Notes under the pieces: generated by a model | The model's database searches: none | Told to the model about the DNA's origin: nothing | What the model saw: the letters and a program-made list of their open reading frames with translations, nothing else | Shown: piece by piece, positions 24,445 through 33,842 of the stretch | Layout: every line of letters starts with the position of its first letter | Position numbering within the stretch: the first letter of the stretch is position 1 | Made by a program: the position numbers and the translations under genes | DNA from: Flavobacteriales bacterium | Lineage (GTDB): Bacteria; Bacteroidota; Bacteroidia; UBA10329 | Length of the DNA: 64,000 nucleotides | Direction: 5' to 3' | NCBI GenBank assembly: GCA_020635495.1 | Contig: JACJZQ010000017.1 | Location: 1-64,000 of the forward strand

Positions 24445-26824
24445 ATATCTCAATCACGATACCGAAGGAAGGAAGCACCGTTCCGGTCGTATTTTGAATT
24501 TGATTCAGCAGATAGCGGTTCGGGTCGTTGGGGTCAATAACGGCATTGCCATTATTGTCCGTTTGAAGAATGTAGCCCGGTGGCTGTTCGGCTCTCCAAG
24601 CATAAACGTTCTGAACATCCAAATAAATATTGAGTGCCCATTTCTTGAAGAACCACTTCTTGTCTACCCGCATGTCCAGGAAATGTGCTGGTTCCAATCG
24701 CTGCGAATTGAGTTGGGTATAATCTGGAATGGCACCTCTGTTCAGGTTCCAAACTGGAATGAGCGAAGAAGTTTCCACATCGGCAGGTGTGTAAGGCGAA
24801 CCACCCGTAAATCTCCACCGAAGACCCAACTCCCAATTCCGTTTGAATTTATAACCGCCCGTAAATGAGATCAGATGCTGAGCATCCCACGCAGATGGCA
24901 CAAAATCACCTTTGTAATCTTCGAATTCGCTTCTAACGAATGTGTAAGCCAAAATGCCGTAGAAACCTTTCCAAAGTTTCTGTTGTACGAGCAGTTCCAC
25001 TCCGTATGCACGCCCCATGTTGTCAGATGTAACTTCATCGTTTCCGATCACGCCAAAATCCGCTCCCAAATTGGCCAATGAAATGCTATCGCGAATTAGG
25101 AATGGGTAGTTCTCCCAAAGCTTGAAGAAACCTTCAACGGAAACTTTCAAACCGATCTGATTCACGTATTCAACCCCAGCTACAGCATGATTGGAAGCAA
25201 TGTATTTCAGACCATTTTCCCGATTGACCAACGTTCCTGCATTGTTTCTGAAGCCCAGCGTAGTATATGGCGGAAGTTGGAAGTATCGACCAACGTTGGC
25301 GTTCAGACTGAAGTTGTCATCAAACGAGTAGGAAAGAGAGAATCTGGGCGAGAACGTTTCGTACGTTTTGGCCATTTGCTTGGAGTAGCTGTTGCCATCG
25401 ACTCGAGCGCCAAGAGAAAGCAATAATCTGCCAGATACGAACGACTTGCTTACCTGCCCAAAAGCCGCCCACTTGTGAATGTCAACGGCCGATGAAAAAT
25501 CGATCTCTCCAATGGAACCATCTGGCAAAGTGATCTTGCTGAACGTAGAATTGGTGTAACGGGCAAATTCATATCCAACTCCATAGTTGATCTTCCATCC
25601 GTTCTTGATCCAATTATTCTCGAAACGCAGTTTGTTCTCAATTTCCTGACTGTTGTAATCGAGAATCAGGTTGGTGTCCGCTTCAATATTATCAGCGTAT
25701 TTGAATGCATCATTATTGAGCATATTCCTGCTCACCACCAACTCGGAATAACCCGTTTCCCGATAGTTTTTCCAGTTCACACCAAGCGCATAATTCCATT
25801 GATTGTTCACAGGAAGCACGTCCACAATCCGCTGTTGCTCTTCGTCCAGATCATCATCCAAATTGAGCTTGAATTGATCGATGGCACCAAGTCCGATAAC
25901 GGTGAGTTCGTTCTTGTCGTTGATCCTGGCTTTGTACTTCAGTTGGAAGTCATCATAAGTAGGCAGAAACGGCAATCCCAACAATTGAAACAGGAACTGT
26001 AGATAGCTCCTTCGATACGAGAACATGAACGAATGTCCAGGTGCAATGGGGCCTTCGATGGTGATCCCTGCATCACTCGATCCGAGGGTGAAATTTCCAC
26101 CGATACGGTCTTTCCGTGGGTCTTTCATTTTGAAGTTGAGAACGGAACTCAACGTATTGCCCCGATTGGCAGGAAATGCACCCGAAAAGAACTCCACTTC
26201 GCGAATGAAATTCACGTTGATCAAACCGTTCGGCCCACCAGAAGAACCTTGTGTTGCGAAGTGATTGATGTTCGGAATTTCGACTCCGTCCAAGTAGAAA
26301 CGGTTCTCGTTGGGCGCTCCTCCACGAATGATCAGATCGTTTCTGAACGCAACAGATGAAGCCACACCCGGCAGCGACTGCAACGCTTTAGAAATGTCGC
26401 GGTTTCCGCCCGGGTTCCGTTCAATTTCATTCACGCCTATGGTCCGCATCGAAACAGGACTTTCCTCCTTTTTCTCGAAAGGTTTGGCTTTTACAACCAC
26501 CGCATCGAGCGTTTTCGAATCGGCTTCCAATTTGAAATCAAGCAATGCAGGTTTGTTATTGAATACCTGCACTTCGTATTCTATCTGACTCTTATAACCG
26601 AGATATGAAACTTCCACATTATAGAGACCGGGTGTGAGGTTTTCAATCTTGAAATTTCCATCCAGATCGGAAGATGCTCCGGTTGTGGTTCCAACAATTA
26701 TCACGTTTGCAAACGGGATAGGCTCATTGTTTGCAGCATCTGATATCCGACCTTGAATGAGCCCGGTTTGTGCTAAAGTGGTTGCTGTAATAGCGGTCAA
26801 CAGAAACGTCCAAAGTGCCTTCAT
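24443..26824 (-). CDS. TonB-dependent receptor with carboxypeptidase-like N-terminal domain
   Basis: A 793-residue outer-membrane receptor. The ATG at 26824 gives the signal peptide MKALWTFLLTAITATTLAQ; a longer reading to 27151 runs antisense to the zinc-ribbon gene. After the signal come a CarboxypepD_reg-like domain (GLIQGRISDAANNEPIPFAN, YNVEVSYLGYKS), a plug domain (LQSLPGVASSVAFRNDLIIR, FYLDGVEIPNINHF) and a 22-strand-type barrel. No SusD partner is adjacent, so this is not a SusCD polysaccharide locus; ligands could be metal chelates, vitamins or peptides. Confidence 0.9.
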   Translation of the reverse strand: MKALWTFLLTAITATTLAQTGLIQGRISDAANNEPIPFANVIIVGTTTGASSDLDGNFKIENLTPGLYNVEVSYLGYKSQIEYEVQVFNNKPALLDFKLEADSKTLDAVVVKAKPFEKKEESPVSMRTIGVNEIERNPGGNRDISKALQSLPGVASSVAFRNDLIIRGGAPNENRFYLDGVEIPNINHFATQGSSGGPNGLINVNFIREVEFFSGAFPANRGNTLSSVLNFKMKDPRKDRIGGNFTLGSSDAGITIEGPIAPGHSFMFSYRRSYLQFLFQLLGLPFLPTYDDFQLKYKARINDKNELTVIGLGAIDQFKLNLDDDLDEEQQRIVDVLPVNNQWNYALGVNWKNYRETGYSELVVSRNMLNNDAFKYADNIEADTNLILDYNSQEIENKLRFENNWIKNGWKINYGVGYEFARYTNSTFSKITLPDGSIGEIDFSSAVDIHKWAAFGQVSKSFVSGRLLLSLGARVDGNSYSKQMAKTYETFSPRFSLSYSFDDNFSLNANVGRYFQLPPYTTLGFRNNAGTLVNRENGLKYIASNHAVAGVEYVNQIGLKVSVEGFFKLWENYPFLIRDSISLANLGADFGVIGNDEVTSDNMGRAYGVELLVQQKLWKGFYGILAYTFVRSEFEDYKGDFVPSAWDAQHLISFTGGYKFKRNWELGLRWRFTGGSPYTPADVETSSLIPVWNLNRGAIPDYTQLNSQRLEPAHFLDMRVDKKWFFKKWALNIYLDVQNVYAWRAEQPPGYILQTDNNGNAVIDPNDPNRYLLNQIQNTTGTVLPSFGIVIEI

Positions 26825-26923
26825 CGACTTCGTTAATATTGGTTGTGCGTTAGAAACCCAAGTAAGCCATAATTGTTCTGTGGTGGGAACCGATAGGTCA
26901 TTACTTTTATGCACTATTCGTTT

Positions 26924-27211
26924 ATGAAAACCGAAAAAAAGTGTTCGAATTGCGGGGAGTGGACCACTTGGGATAAACTTCCAACAGATAGGTGCACGCA
27001 TTGCAACGACCTTTTGGATCCGCGGGCTCACAAAGAGAAAGAAGAGCGGGAAGAAAAGGAGCGGCTTTTCAAGGAAAATGACTTTTTCCGCGTTCGCGAG
27101 GATGACAGTTTTTTGATGGTTACAGTTCGAAAGGTCGGATGGATACTTCATGCGGTCTTTGCTGCCATTACATGGGCGTTTCTATGGTTCGTAACCACAT
27201 TTTCAGGATGA
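26924..27211 (+). CDS. zinc-ribbon protein with C-terminal membrane helix
   Basis: A 95-residue protein. Two CxxC pairs near the N terminus (KCSNCGEW and RCTHCNDLL) form a zinc ribbon, followed by a charged helix (AHKEKEEREEKERLFKEN) and a C-terminal membrane segment (WILHAVFAAITWAFLWFV). The ATG at 26924 is preferred over the one at 26909, because that one overlaps a near-consensus -7 box TACTTTTA at 26902-26909. Its stop overlaps the next gene's start (ATGA). Function unknown. Confidence 0.7.
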   Translation: MKTEKKCSNCGEWTTWDKLPTDRCTHCNDLLDPRAHKEKEEREEKERLFKENDFFRVREDDSFLMVTVRKVGWILHAVFAAITWAFLWFVTTFSG

Positions 27212-27585
27212 AAAGAACTCTGACCAACCCTGTGTTTTTGACCTGCGTTATGCTGGCTACGGTCAATCAGATACTTGAGAAGGGGTTTGGTGTTTATCTA
27301 CCGGTTGTTCACAGCTATTTGGATGATATTCTGTGTTTTCCCATTGTTCTGACACTGGGGTTGGCGATGTACCGCTATTTCACGCCAAATTACCGATTGA
27401 CCGCATGGCACATTTGGCCAACGGTCTTTATCTATTCGGTGTATTTCGAATGGTATCTGCCACGAACTTCAGACGCATACACATCAGATCTTCTTGATGT
27501 ATCGATGTACCTCATCGGATTGACCATTTTTGGCTATTTCATTAATGGAAAGGATGCGGTAGGTTTGGACATAACCAATTCCTGA
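27208..27585 (+). CDS. small polytopic membrane protein
   Basis: A 125-residue protein with three to four hydrophobic helices. It resembles a Bacteroidota family sometimes labelled magnesium citrate secondary transporter, with the typical LTNPVFLTCVMLATVNQIL start, SYLDDILCFPIVLTL centre and DVSMYLIGLTIFGYF end. That label is not supported by any motif I can see, so I leave function open. The ATG at 27208 overlaps the preceding stop by four bases, indicating coupling with the zinc-ribbon gene. Confidence 0.68.
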   Translation: MKRTLTNPVFLTCVMLATVNQILEKGFGVYLPVVHSYLDDILCFPIVLTLGLAMYRYFTPNYRLTAWHIWPTVFIYSVYFEWYLPRTSDAYTSDLLDVSMYLIGLTIFGYFINGKDAVGLDITNS

Positions 27586-27591
27586 TCTGTT

Positions 27592-28404
27592 ATGAAATTT
27601 CTACTGACCACAACTTTGTTCTGCTTTAGCCTGATCTGCAACCAAGTATCTGCCCAAGGGCAAAGTGTAAACCTTGATGCTGTTAGAACATTGATAGGTG
27701 ATGAACTTCAAAATGCTGGCGTTGCATTTCTGGGAGATGATGTAAGGCCATATTTGAATGGGACTAAGAAAGGTTTTAGTTCTTGGAGCAAATTCAAGGG
27801 AAAAACGGATGTTTTCGTTGTGTTTTCTGAGGAAACGAAGGAAGTGTTACAACGAAAAACGAAAAAGCGAGTGATTGTTGGAGACAGCATCGGTGCCTAC
27901 TTTACGCGGTCTTGGCGCGAACAGGATTTCCTGACTTGGATTGATGTTCAGGGAGAAAAAGTGGCTTTCTTGGAAACGTCAGGCAGACCTGCCGACCCAA
28001 ATGTTAAGAGAGTGCAAGACACGTCCGATACAAGATTGGCAGAGTTCGTTACGGATGTCTCTGATAAGAAGGGCAAGGTTGAGGTGCTCGTAGTTGGCAG
28101 CAAGGTGAACCAAGCGTTTTTAGATACAACGGATCTATCGGATGAATTCCAGAAGCTTGATCGAATTCTGAGCTACATCATTGTTCCGTCCGAAGAGATG
28201 AAGTTGGCATTTGCTAAGATTACCTCCAAAGATGTTTACGTGAAGAAGGCTGATCCAGAACCTGGCGAGGAAAAAAGCATTACAGATAGAATGAGGTGGA
28301 TGATAGTAGAAGCTAAGGGTTCCGACCTGATTCGAGTTCGTGGTTCAGGTTATTTAAGTAGCATCCTTACGCCCCGATCTGAGCACGGCAAGCGTCAAGA
28401 ATAG
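27592..28404 (+). CDS. exported protein of unknown function
   Basis: A 270-residue protein with a signal peptide (MKFLLTTTLFCFSLICNQVSA) and an alternating alpha/beta body with no motif I recognise. It starts six bases after the small membrane protein, so it is likely the third gene of that operon. Its 3' end overlaps the convergent phosphohexomutase by 38 bases. Codon use looks like that of its neighbours, so there is no sign of recent transfer. Confidence 0.65.
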   Translation: MKFLLTTTLFCFSLICNQVSAQGQSVNLDAVRTLIGDELQNAGVAFLGDDVRPYLNGTKKGFSSWSKFKGKTDVFVVFSEETKEVLQRKTKKRVIVGDSIGAYFTRSWREQDFLTWIDVQGEKVAFLETSGRPADPNVKRVQDTSDTRLAEFVTDVSDKKGKVEVLVVGSKVNQAFLDTTDLSDEFQKLDRILSYIIVPSEEMKLAFAKITSKDVYVKKADPEPGEEKSITDRMRWMIVEAKGSDLIRVRGSGYLSSILTPRSEHGKRQE

Positions 28405-29776
28405 CCAACGCGTCTTCTTTGGTTCTTGCTTCAGCATAGGTTCTAAGCACAGGTTCTGTTCCCGAAGGACGGATCATTACCCATTCGTGGTCAGATAGCC
28501 AGTATTTCCAACCATCCAGATCATCTATTCTGACGACTTTGTATTTGCCGAAGTGATCAAACTCGCCAGCGGCACATTTTGCCACGATTTCTTCTTTCAA
28601 TGATTGCGCAATACGAAGGTCGTTCCGCTCAAAAGCGAACTCGCCAACTTCATCGTAAACTTCTTGGATCAATTCGCGCAAGCTCTTTCCAGATTTTGCC
28701 ATGAATTCCCAAATGACCAACCCGTTCCAAATGCCATCTCTTTCAGGAATGTGACCTTTTACCGCAATGCCGCCACTTTCCTCACCACCAACCAACACAT
28801 CTTCGGTGATCATAATTCCGCACAAATGCTTGAAACCGATCTTCACCACGTCAAGTTCCAAACCGTATTTCTCGCACATCTGATTGATCTTGACGGTGGA
28901 TGAAAATCCCGTTCCGACCTTTCCGTTCCAACCTTTCACTTTGTGCAGATAGTGGATAAGTAACAGCAGGATATGATGGCTGTCAACATAATTTCCTTCG
29001 CCATCAAAAAGCGCAATTCTGTCTGCATCGCCATCGTTTGCGAGTCCGCAATCAATGTCTCCAGATAGTTTGATGATCTCCTGAAACTCGCCAAGATTTT
29101 TGAGAATCGGCTCAGGAGAAATTCCATCAAAAAGTGGGTTGTGTTCGCAATGTACTAGCGTGATATCTGGAAACAATCTCCGCATCACGAATTGACCCGA
29201 ACCATACATGGCATCGTAAGCAAATTCCAACCCTGAATTTCGAATCGCATCAAGGTCGAAATTGGCTTCCACTTTCGCCACAAACAGGTCTTCCAATTCG
29301 GCCGTTTTCAGCTTTCCTGTTTCGCGATAGCTGTCAAGGTCAATGGCATCCAACTCAAATTCGTAAGCATCGGGAATGTGTTTCTCAACCGCTTTAACAT
29401 CCGCCTCTAAAAGTGGTCCGCCATGATTTCCCTTCAGTTTAAAACCGTTATCGGTTGGCGGGTTGTGACTTGCCGTGATTATGACACCGATTCCGGTGTT
29501 CAACTCCTTTGCACCCAGCGAGACCATTGGCGTGGTAACGGGCCCTTCAGCCAAGTGCACTTCGAAACCATTCTGCAGGAAAACCTTGGCTACGGTTTCA
29601 GCGAATAGTGGTCCGCCAAAACGGCAATCGTGCCCGACAACCGCAACAAGCGGAAGCTTCTGGTCAGCCACCCAGTTGGCTGTTCCTTGGGCGATTCTAG
29701 CCACATTTTCAACAGTGAATTCTTTGGCAATTGCAGCACGCCAACCGTCCGTTCCGAATTTGATTTCAAGCGCCAT
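28367..29776 (-). CDS. phosphoglucomutase/phosphomannomutase family protein
   Basis: A 469-residue alpha-D-phosphohexomutase. All four family signatures are present: TASHNPPTDNG with the phosphoserine, DGDADRIALFD binding magnesium, GGEESGG recognising the sugar, and RPSGTEP binding the phosphate. It interconverts hexose 1- and 6-phosphates; whether glucose, mannose or glucosamine is the main substrate cannot be told. The ATG at 29776 is chosen because the family begins FGTDGWRA shortly after the start. Confidence 0.88.
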   Translation of the reverse strand: MALEIKFGTDGWRAAIAKEFTVENVARIAQGTANWVADQKLPLVAVVGHDCRFGGPLFAETVAKVFLQNGFEVHLAEGPVTTPMVSLGAKELNTGIGVIITASHNPPTDNGFKLKGNHGGPLLEADVKAVEKHIPDAYEFELDAIDLDSYRETGKLKTAELEDLFVAKVEANFDLDAIRNSGLEFAYDAMYGSGQFVMRRLFPDITLVHCEHNPLFDGISPEPILKNLGEFQEIIKLSGDIDCGLANDGDADRIALFDGEGNYVDSHHILLLLIHYLHKVKGWNGKVGTGFSSTVKINQMCEKYGLELDVVKIGFKHLCGIMITEDVLVGGEESGGIAVKGHIPERDGIWNGLVIWEFMAKSGKSLRELIQEVYDEVGEFAFERNDLRIAQSLKEEIVAKCAAGEFDHFGKYKVVRIDDLDGWKYWLSDHEWVMIRPSGTEPVLRTYAEARTKEDALAILDACRAQIGA

Positions 29777-29802
29777 TTGTGTTGATTTTGGGCGAATGTA
29801 GG

Positions 29803-29844
29803 AGTTCAAAGTTTAACGTTGAAAGTTCAAATTGAACTTTGAAC
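29803..29844. repeat. short AT-rich inverted repeat between pgm and mltG
   Basis: GTTCAAAGTT and AACTTTGAAC are the outer arms, and AAAGTTCAA/TTGAACTTT (29822-29840) the inner ones. Such nested GTTCAAA stretches are typical low-complexity intergenic DNA in Bacteroidota; it has no run of T and is not a clear terminator. Confidence 0.5.
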
Positions 29845-29848
29845 CGCG

Positions 29849-30913
29849 TTAGCGATAGACCTTCCGCTTGTTCAACTCGCGTTGAAATTCACGCGCGTTT
29901 TTCAAATGCTCGTTATATGTGCTTGCAAACGAATGATAGCCAGAACCATCGGCCTTGGCGCAGAAATACAAATAGCTATGCGACTTGGCGTTTAGCACGG
30001 CATCAATACTCTGAATGCTTGGCAAACAGATCGGACCAGGTGGCAAACCCTTGTATTTGTACGTGTTGTAAGGCGAATCGATCTCCTTGTGCCAATTAAG
30101 CACGCGTCTTGCTTCAAAATCTTTGTTGGCGTACACCAAAGTTGGATCTGCCTGAAGCAGCATGCCTTTTTTCAGGCGGTTGAGATACACGCCTGCCACT
30201 GTCGGCTTTTCATCATTCTTGGTAGTTTCTTTCTGAACAATAGATGCCAGAATGCTTACTTCAGATTGGCTTAAACCGAGTTTATTGGCTTTTTGCTTGC
30301 GTTCCGCAGTCCAGAATTTCTTGTACTCGGCCGCCATCCGTTCCACAAATTCATCAGCCGAAGTATTCCACCAGAACTCGTATGTATTTGGCAGAAAAAG
30401 CGTGAAAAGCGTTGTGGTGTTGAAGCCGAAATTGTTGGCGTAGTCACTATCATTCAAAAGTGATATGATCTGCGTGCTGTCGGCTTCTATGTACGAGGCT
30501 ACTTTACCGGCCAGCTCTTCCTTGAACCGCACGTTATTGAAGGTGATCATAACAGGTTCCTGTTCTCCAGAACGCAGCAGGTTGACCAATTCATTGTTGT
30601 TCATACCACGTTCCAATTTGTACCGACCTGCCTTAACGTTCAGCTTGTAATTTTTCTGTTCCGCTACCCAATCGAAAGAAGCTTGGTTGAGCAGAATGCC
30701 GCCCTCCACAAGGGCGTTGGATACCTCTTGAAAACTAGAGCCTGTTGGGATGTAGAAGTACTTTTCGTCTGCTTTGAATTCAACATTGGAGCGGTAGATC
30801 ATGGAGTACAGCTCCCAAGCCGAAACGCCTCCCAAACAGACAATGATGACCACAATGATGGCCACAATTTTTTTCCAGTTGGTGGATGATTTCTTTGCCT
30901 TTTTCCTAGTCAT
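29849..30913 (-). CDS. mltG: endolytic transglycosylase MltG
   Basis: A 354-residue inner-membrane protein: a basic N terminus, one membrane helix (residues about 13-35) and a periplasmic YceG/MltG domain. The catalytic Glu is in ILASIVQKETTKNDE, followed by AGVYLNRLKKGMLLQADPT, SPYNTYKYKGLPPGPI and the C-terminal YHSFASTYNEH. MltG cuts nascent glycan strands and sets their length. It overlaps the acetyltransferase gene by eight bases and belongs to the dapF-GNAT-mltG operon, so two of its genes serve peptidoglycan. Confidence 0.92.
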   Translation of the reverse strand: MTRKKAKKSSTNWKKIVAIIVVIIVCLGGVSAWELYSMIYRSNVEFKADEKYFYIPTGSSFQEVSNALVEGGILLNQASFDWVAEQKNYKLNVKAGRYKLERGMNNNELVNLLRSGEQEPVMITFNNVRFKEELAGKVASYIEADSTQIISLLNDSDYANNFGFNTTTLFTLFLPNTYEFWWNTSADEFVERMAAEYKKFWTAERKQKANKLGLSQSEVSILASIVQKETTKNDEKPTVAGVYLNRLKKGMLLQADPTLVYANKDFEARRVLNWHKEIDSPYNTYKYKGLPPGPICLPSIQSIDAVLNAKSHSYLYFCAKADGSGYHSFASTYNEHLKNAREFQRELNKRKVYR

Positions 30914-31505
30914 TCAATCGCTGCATAAACACCGCGTCAATAAACGCATTTCCCTTTTTCACCCAATCTCGGCAACGGCCTGTTTCTTCAAACCCGCAGG
31001 TTGAAAACAACCGCAAGCTGGCATCATTGTCAACGGGAATGTGGCAATACAATTGCTTGAGGTTCAATACTTCAAAGCAGTAATTTGTTAAAAGGTTCAG
31101 TGCTTCCTTGGCGTAGCCGTTCTTTCGGTCTTTGGTCTCAGCGATTAGAATTCCAACTCCAGCGCGTTGGTTGTGTTGGTCGAATTCAAAGATGTCGATG
31201 CAACCAATCGTCATTGCGAGAGAGGAACGACCGAAGCAATCTCCTTGATCGGAGAGATTGCCGCGCTGCGCTCGCAATGAGGTGGAAGGATGGAGGTCAA
31301 TCATCAACCGCAATTGTCCATCAGTGTAAATATCTCCTGAAGAGCGTTCAATGAAATCCGCTATCTGTTCTTTGGATAACGTTTCGTGCTCATCTCCCAA
31401 GTACTTCAGTTCAGGTCGGTTTTCCCAATCGTGAATGAGGTCACGGTCGTCTGCTCGCATTTCGCGCAGCGTGAACTTCTCGCCTTTCAGCAATTCATAT
31501 TTCAT
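30906..31505 (-). CDS. GNAT acetyltransferase with an in-frame repeat insertion
   Basis: A 199-residue GNAT N-acetyltransferase. The N-terminal LREMRADDRDLIHDWEN, the acetyl-CoA strand RAGVGILIAET with KNGYAKEALNLL, and DNDASLRLFSTCGFEETGR are standard for RimJ/RimL-like members. Between QLRLMIDL and IGCIDIFEF lie 28 extra residues (HPSTSLRAQRGNL and so on) encoded by a 70-bp palindromic repeat and its flank, at 31211-31280. The reading frame remains open through it. The insertion falls between strands beta2 and beta3, likely a surface loop. It overlaps dapF by four bases (ATGA) and mltG by eight. Confidence 0.8.
   Translation of the reverse strand: MKYELLKGEKFTLREMRADDRDLIHDWENRPELKYLGDEHETLSKEQIADFIERSSGDIYTDGQLRLMIDLHPSTSLRAQRGNLSDQGDCFGRSSLAMTIGCIDIFEFDQHNQRAGVGILIAETKDRKNGYAKEALNLLTNYCFEVLNLKQLYCHIPVDNDASLRLFSTCGFEETGRCRDWVKKGNAFIDAVFMQRLND
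31211..31280. repeat. dispersed palindromic repeat (RAQRGNL type) inside the GNAT gene
   Basis: TCATTGCGAG at 31211-31220 and CTCGCAATGA at 31271-31280 are perfect terminal inverted repeats; inside, GCAATCTCC and GGAGAGATTGC pair with a two-base bulge. Elements of this look (CATTGCGAG...GCAATCTC) are scattered between genes in many bacteria and give the recurrent translated string SLRAQRGNL. Here the element lies within a coding region. Confidence 0.8.
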
Positions 31506-32281
31506 GCTGGCAATTCGATTGTGCCATCAAACACATGAGCTGTTGGGCCAGTAAGCCAAATGTTGGTGTACGAACCATCAGCCTGCGGCTTGAATGATAC
31601 GCTCACCTTTCCACCTAAAACCTTGATCGGAACTTCCGTTTCTGAAACGTGACCCAAATGGTGCATGGCAATGGCGCAGGCTGTGGCACCTGTTCCACAC
31701 GAAAGGGTTTCGTCTTCCACGCCACGCTCGTAGGTTCGGATGTGCGTCAGGCCATCCATCATTTCCACGAAATTGACGTTGGTGCCTTCGGCCGCAAAAC
31801 GGTCGTTGTAGCGCACTTTCCGCGCATCATTGATAAGGTCGATGCTCAGCACATCATCCACCATCGTGACATAATGAGGCGAACCAGTATCTAGGTAAAC
31901 GTTCTCGCCAATGTGCTCGATGCTCGGTACATCGCCCATCTTCAAACTGACAAGTTTTCCCGCCATTTTGAACTCATGCATGCCATCAACTGCCAAAAAT
32001 TCACCCGAATCGCGCAAGGCGTTCAGGTTCTGCGCAAAATCCACAAAGCAACGGCCACCGTTGCCGCACATGCTGCTTGGCGCACCATCAGAATTGAAAT
32101 AAACCATCTGCACTGTGCTTTCTTGCGTTTGTAGCAGAATCAACCCATCGGCACCGACACCGAACCTGCGGTTGCAGAGTTGCGCAATTTGGCTCTGCGA
32201 AAGTTCCAGTCCCAACGCACGATTATCGATCATCACGAAGTCGTTTCCGGTGCCGTGGTATTTGCTAAAAGGGATTAACAT
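31502..32281 (-). CDS. dapF: diaminopimelate epimerase
   Basis: A 259-residue cytoplasmic enzyme converting LL- to meso-diaminopimelate for lysine and peptidoglycan. The two active-site cysteines are in SSMCGNGGRCFVDFAQ and LSCGTGATACAIAMH; other family blocks are FSKYHGTGNDFVMIDNR at the N terminus, DTGSPHYV and EGTNVNFVE. It is the first gene of the dapF-GNAT-mltG operon and is divergent from degP. Confidence 0.94.
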   Translation of the reverse strand: MLIPFSKYHGTGNDFVMIDNRALGLELSQSQIAQLCNRRFGVGADGLILLQTQESTVQMVYFNSDGAPSSMCGNGGRCFVDFAQNLNALRDSGEFLAVDGMHEFKMAGKLVSLKMGDVPSIEHIGENVYLDTGSPHYVTMVDDVLSIDLINDARKVRYNDRFAAEGTNVNFVEMMDGLTHIRTYERGVEDETLSCGTGATACAIAMHHLGHVSETEVPIKVLGGKVSVSFKPQADGSYTNIWLTGPTAHVFDGTIELPA

Positions 32282-32322
32282 TTTTTTGAAAATGGATTAC
32301 AACGATCGGATTTGACTGGCGT

Positions 32323-32330
32323 TAATTTTG
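32323..32330 (+). promoter_or_regulatory. -7 promoter box of degP
   Basis: TAATTTTG matches TAnnTTTG and lies 56 bases before the degP ATG. The leader between holds no obvious structure. Confidence 0.5.
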
Positions 32331-32386
32331 GTGTAAAGCTCGGCAACGAGAACAAAAACCAAAGTTAAATCAAAATCGAAGCAGCG

Positions 32387-33817
32387 ATGAAACAGTTAAC
32401 AGGATTGATAGTGGCGGCCCTAACGGGAGCAATTGTTTCGTTAGGAACGTACACGTATTTGGACAAGAAGAACGGAACGCTGGTGGAAACGATTCATCAG
32501 GCTCCTGTACAACGGGTAAATTATCCGTTGGCGGCACCCGAAGGCAGCGTGAATTTTGTGGCTGCTGCCAACAATTCCATTCACTCGGTGGTGCACATTA
32601 AAACCAAGGTAATGAGTAGTGGAAATGCGAATGTGCATCCTTTCTACAGGTTCTTTTTCGACCAGGGAATGATGCCTCAACCACAGATGGGTAGCGGGTC
32701 TGGCGTAATTATCAGTAGCGATGGTTATATCCTTACCAATAACCACGTGATTGACAAAGCCGCAGAGGTTGAAGTAACTCTGAATGATAAGCGCAGCTAC
32801 ACAGCTGAGGTTCTTGGCGCAGACCCGAATACGGACCTTGCGTTGCTGAAAATCAATGAAGAAGAACTGCCTTACATCCCTTACGGAAACTCCGAAGAAG
32901 TGGAAGTAGGCGAGTGGGTGCTAGCAGTTGGAAATCCATTCAATCTAACTTCTACCGTAACCGCTGGAATTGTAAGTGCCAAGGGTAGAAACATTGATAT
33001 TCTGCGTGAGGAATATGCCATCGAAAGTTTCATTCAGACCGATGCGGCCGTAAACCCAGGAAACAGTGGAGGTGCGCTGGTGAATACGAATGGAGAGCTC
33101 ATCGGAATAAACACGGCCATTGCTTCCAATACGGGCAGCTACGCAGGATACTCATTTGCAGTTCCGGTAAACATTGCCCGAAAGGTGGTTGACGACATAC
33201 TTGAATTCGGAAAGGTCCAGCGAGCGTTTATCGGGGTAAGCATCCGTGATCTGAACGGAAAGCTGGCAGCCGAGAAAGGGTTGAACACCACGGAAGGTGC
33301 CTACGTAAATGGTCTGACCAAAGGTGGTGCGGCCTATGCGGCTGGAATTCGCGAAGGGGATATTATTGTTGCTGTGGATGGTGTGAAAGTGAAAAATGTA
33401 CCTGAATTGCAAGAAAAGATTGGGGAATATCGCCCAGGCGATCTGGCACAGGTAACCGTGCTACGCGATGATGAGCTGAGAAAGTATGATGTGGAACTCA
33501 GAAACCGAGATGGAGGAACTGAAATGGTTACCAAAGCTGCTGACCTTTTGGTGCAGTTAGGTGCGGAATTGACTCCAATTGATGAGGGAAACATGAGAAG
33601 ATTAGGGCTTCGCAACGGACTTCAGGTTAAAAATCTGAGCAATGGTAAGTTGAAAGGTGCAGGAGTGAAAGAAGGATTCATCATCACAAGAATTGACAGA
33701 AAAACCGTTCAATCGTCTGAAGACGTGATGAACGCCTTAAATAAGAAAGAAGGAGGAGTGCTTATTGAGGGTGTTTATCCGAACGGATTGACCGCCTATT
33801 ACGGGTTTGGTATGTAG
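32387..33817 (+). CDS. degP: HtrA/DegP-type periplasmic serine protease
   Basis: A 476-residue trypsin-like protease with two PDZ domains. A hydrophobic N-terminal segment (residues about 4-22) acts as signal or anchor. The catalytic triad is visible as His120 in LTNNHVID, Asp150 in NTDLALLK and Ser227 in NPGNSGGAL. PDZ1 begins around residue 270 (FIGVSIRDLNGKLA) and a shorter PDZ2 around 385. The enzyme degrades or refolds damaged envelope proteins. Bacteroidota usually carry one such gene. It stands alone and is followed by a likely terminator. Confidence 0.92.
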   Translation: MKQLTGLIVAALTGAIVSLGTYTYLDKKNGTLVETIHQAPVQRVNYPLAAPEGSVNFVAAANNSIHSVVHIKTKVMSSGNANVHPFYRFFFDQGMMPQPQMGSGSGVIISSDGYILTNNHVIDKAAEVEVTLNDKRSYTAEVLGADPNTDLALLKINEEELPYIPYGNSEEVEVGEWVLAVGNPFNLTSTVTAGIVSAKGRNIDILREEYAIESFIQTDAAVNPGNSGGALVNTNGELIGINTAIASNTGSYAGYSFAVPVNIARKVVDDILEFGKVQRAFIGVSIRDLNGKLAAEKGLNTTEGAYVNGLTKGGAAYAAGIREGDIIVAVDGVKVKNVPELQEKIGEYRPGDLAQVTVLRDDELRKYDVELRNRDGGTEMVTKAADLLVQLGAELTPIDEGNMRRLGLRNGLQVKNLSNGKLKGAGVKEGFIITRIDRKTVQSSEDVMNALNKKEGGVLIEGVYPNGLTAYYGFGM

Positions 33818-33842
33818 GGAAGAAGTGGAATAGGTTGGTTGA

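Noticed and set aside
26825..27151. N-terminal extension of the first TonB-dependent receptor
   Set aside because: It runs antisense to the zinc-ribbon gene and would precede a normal signal peptide.
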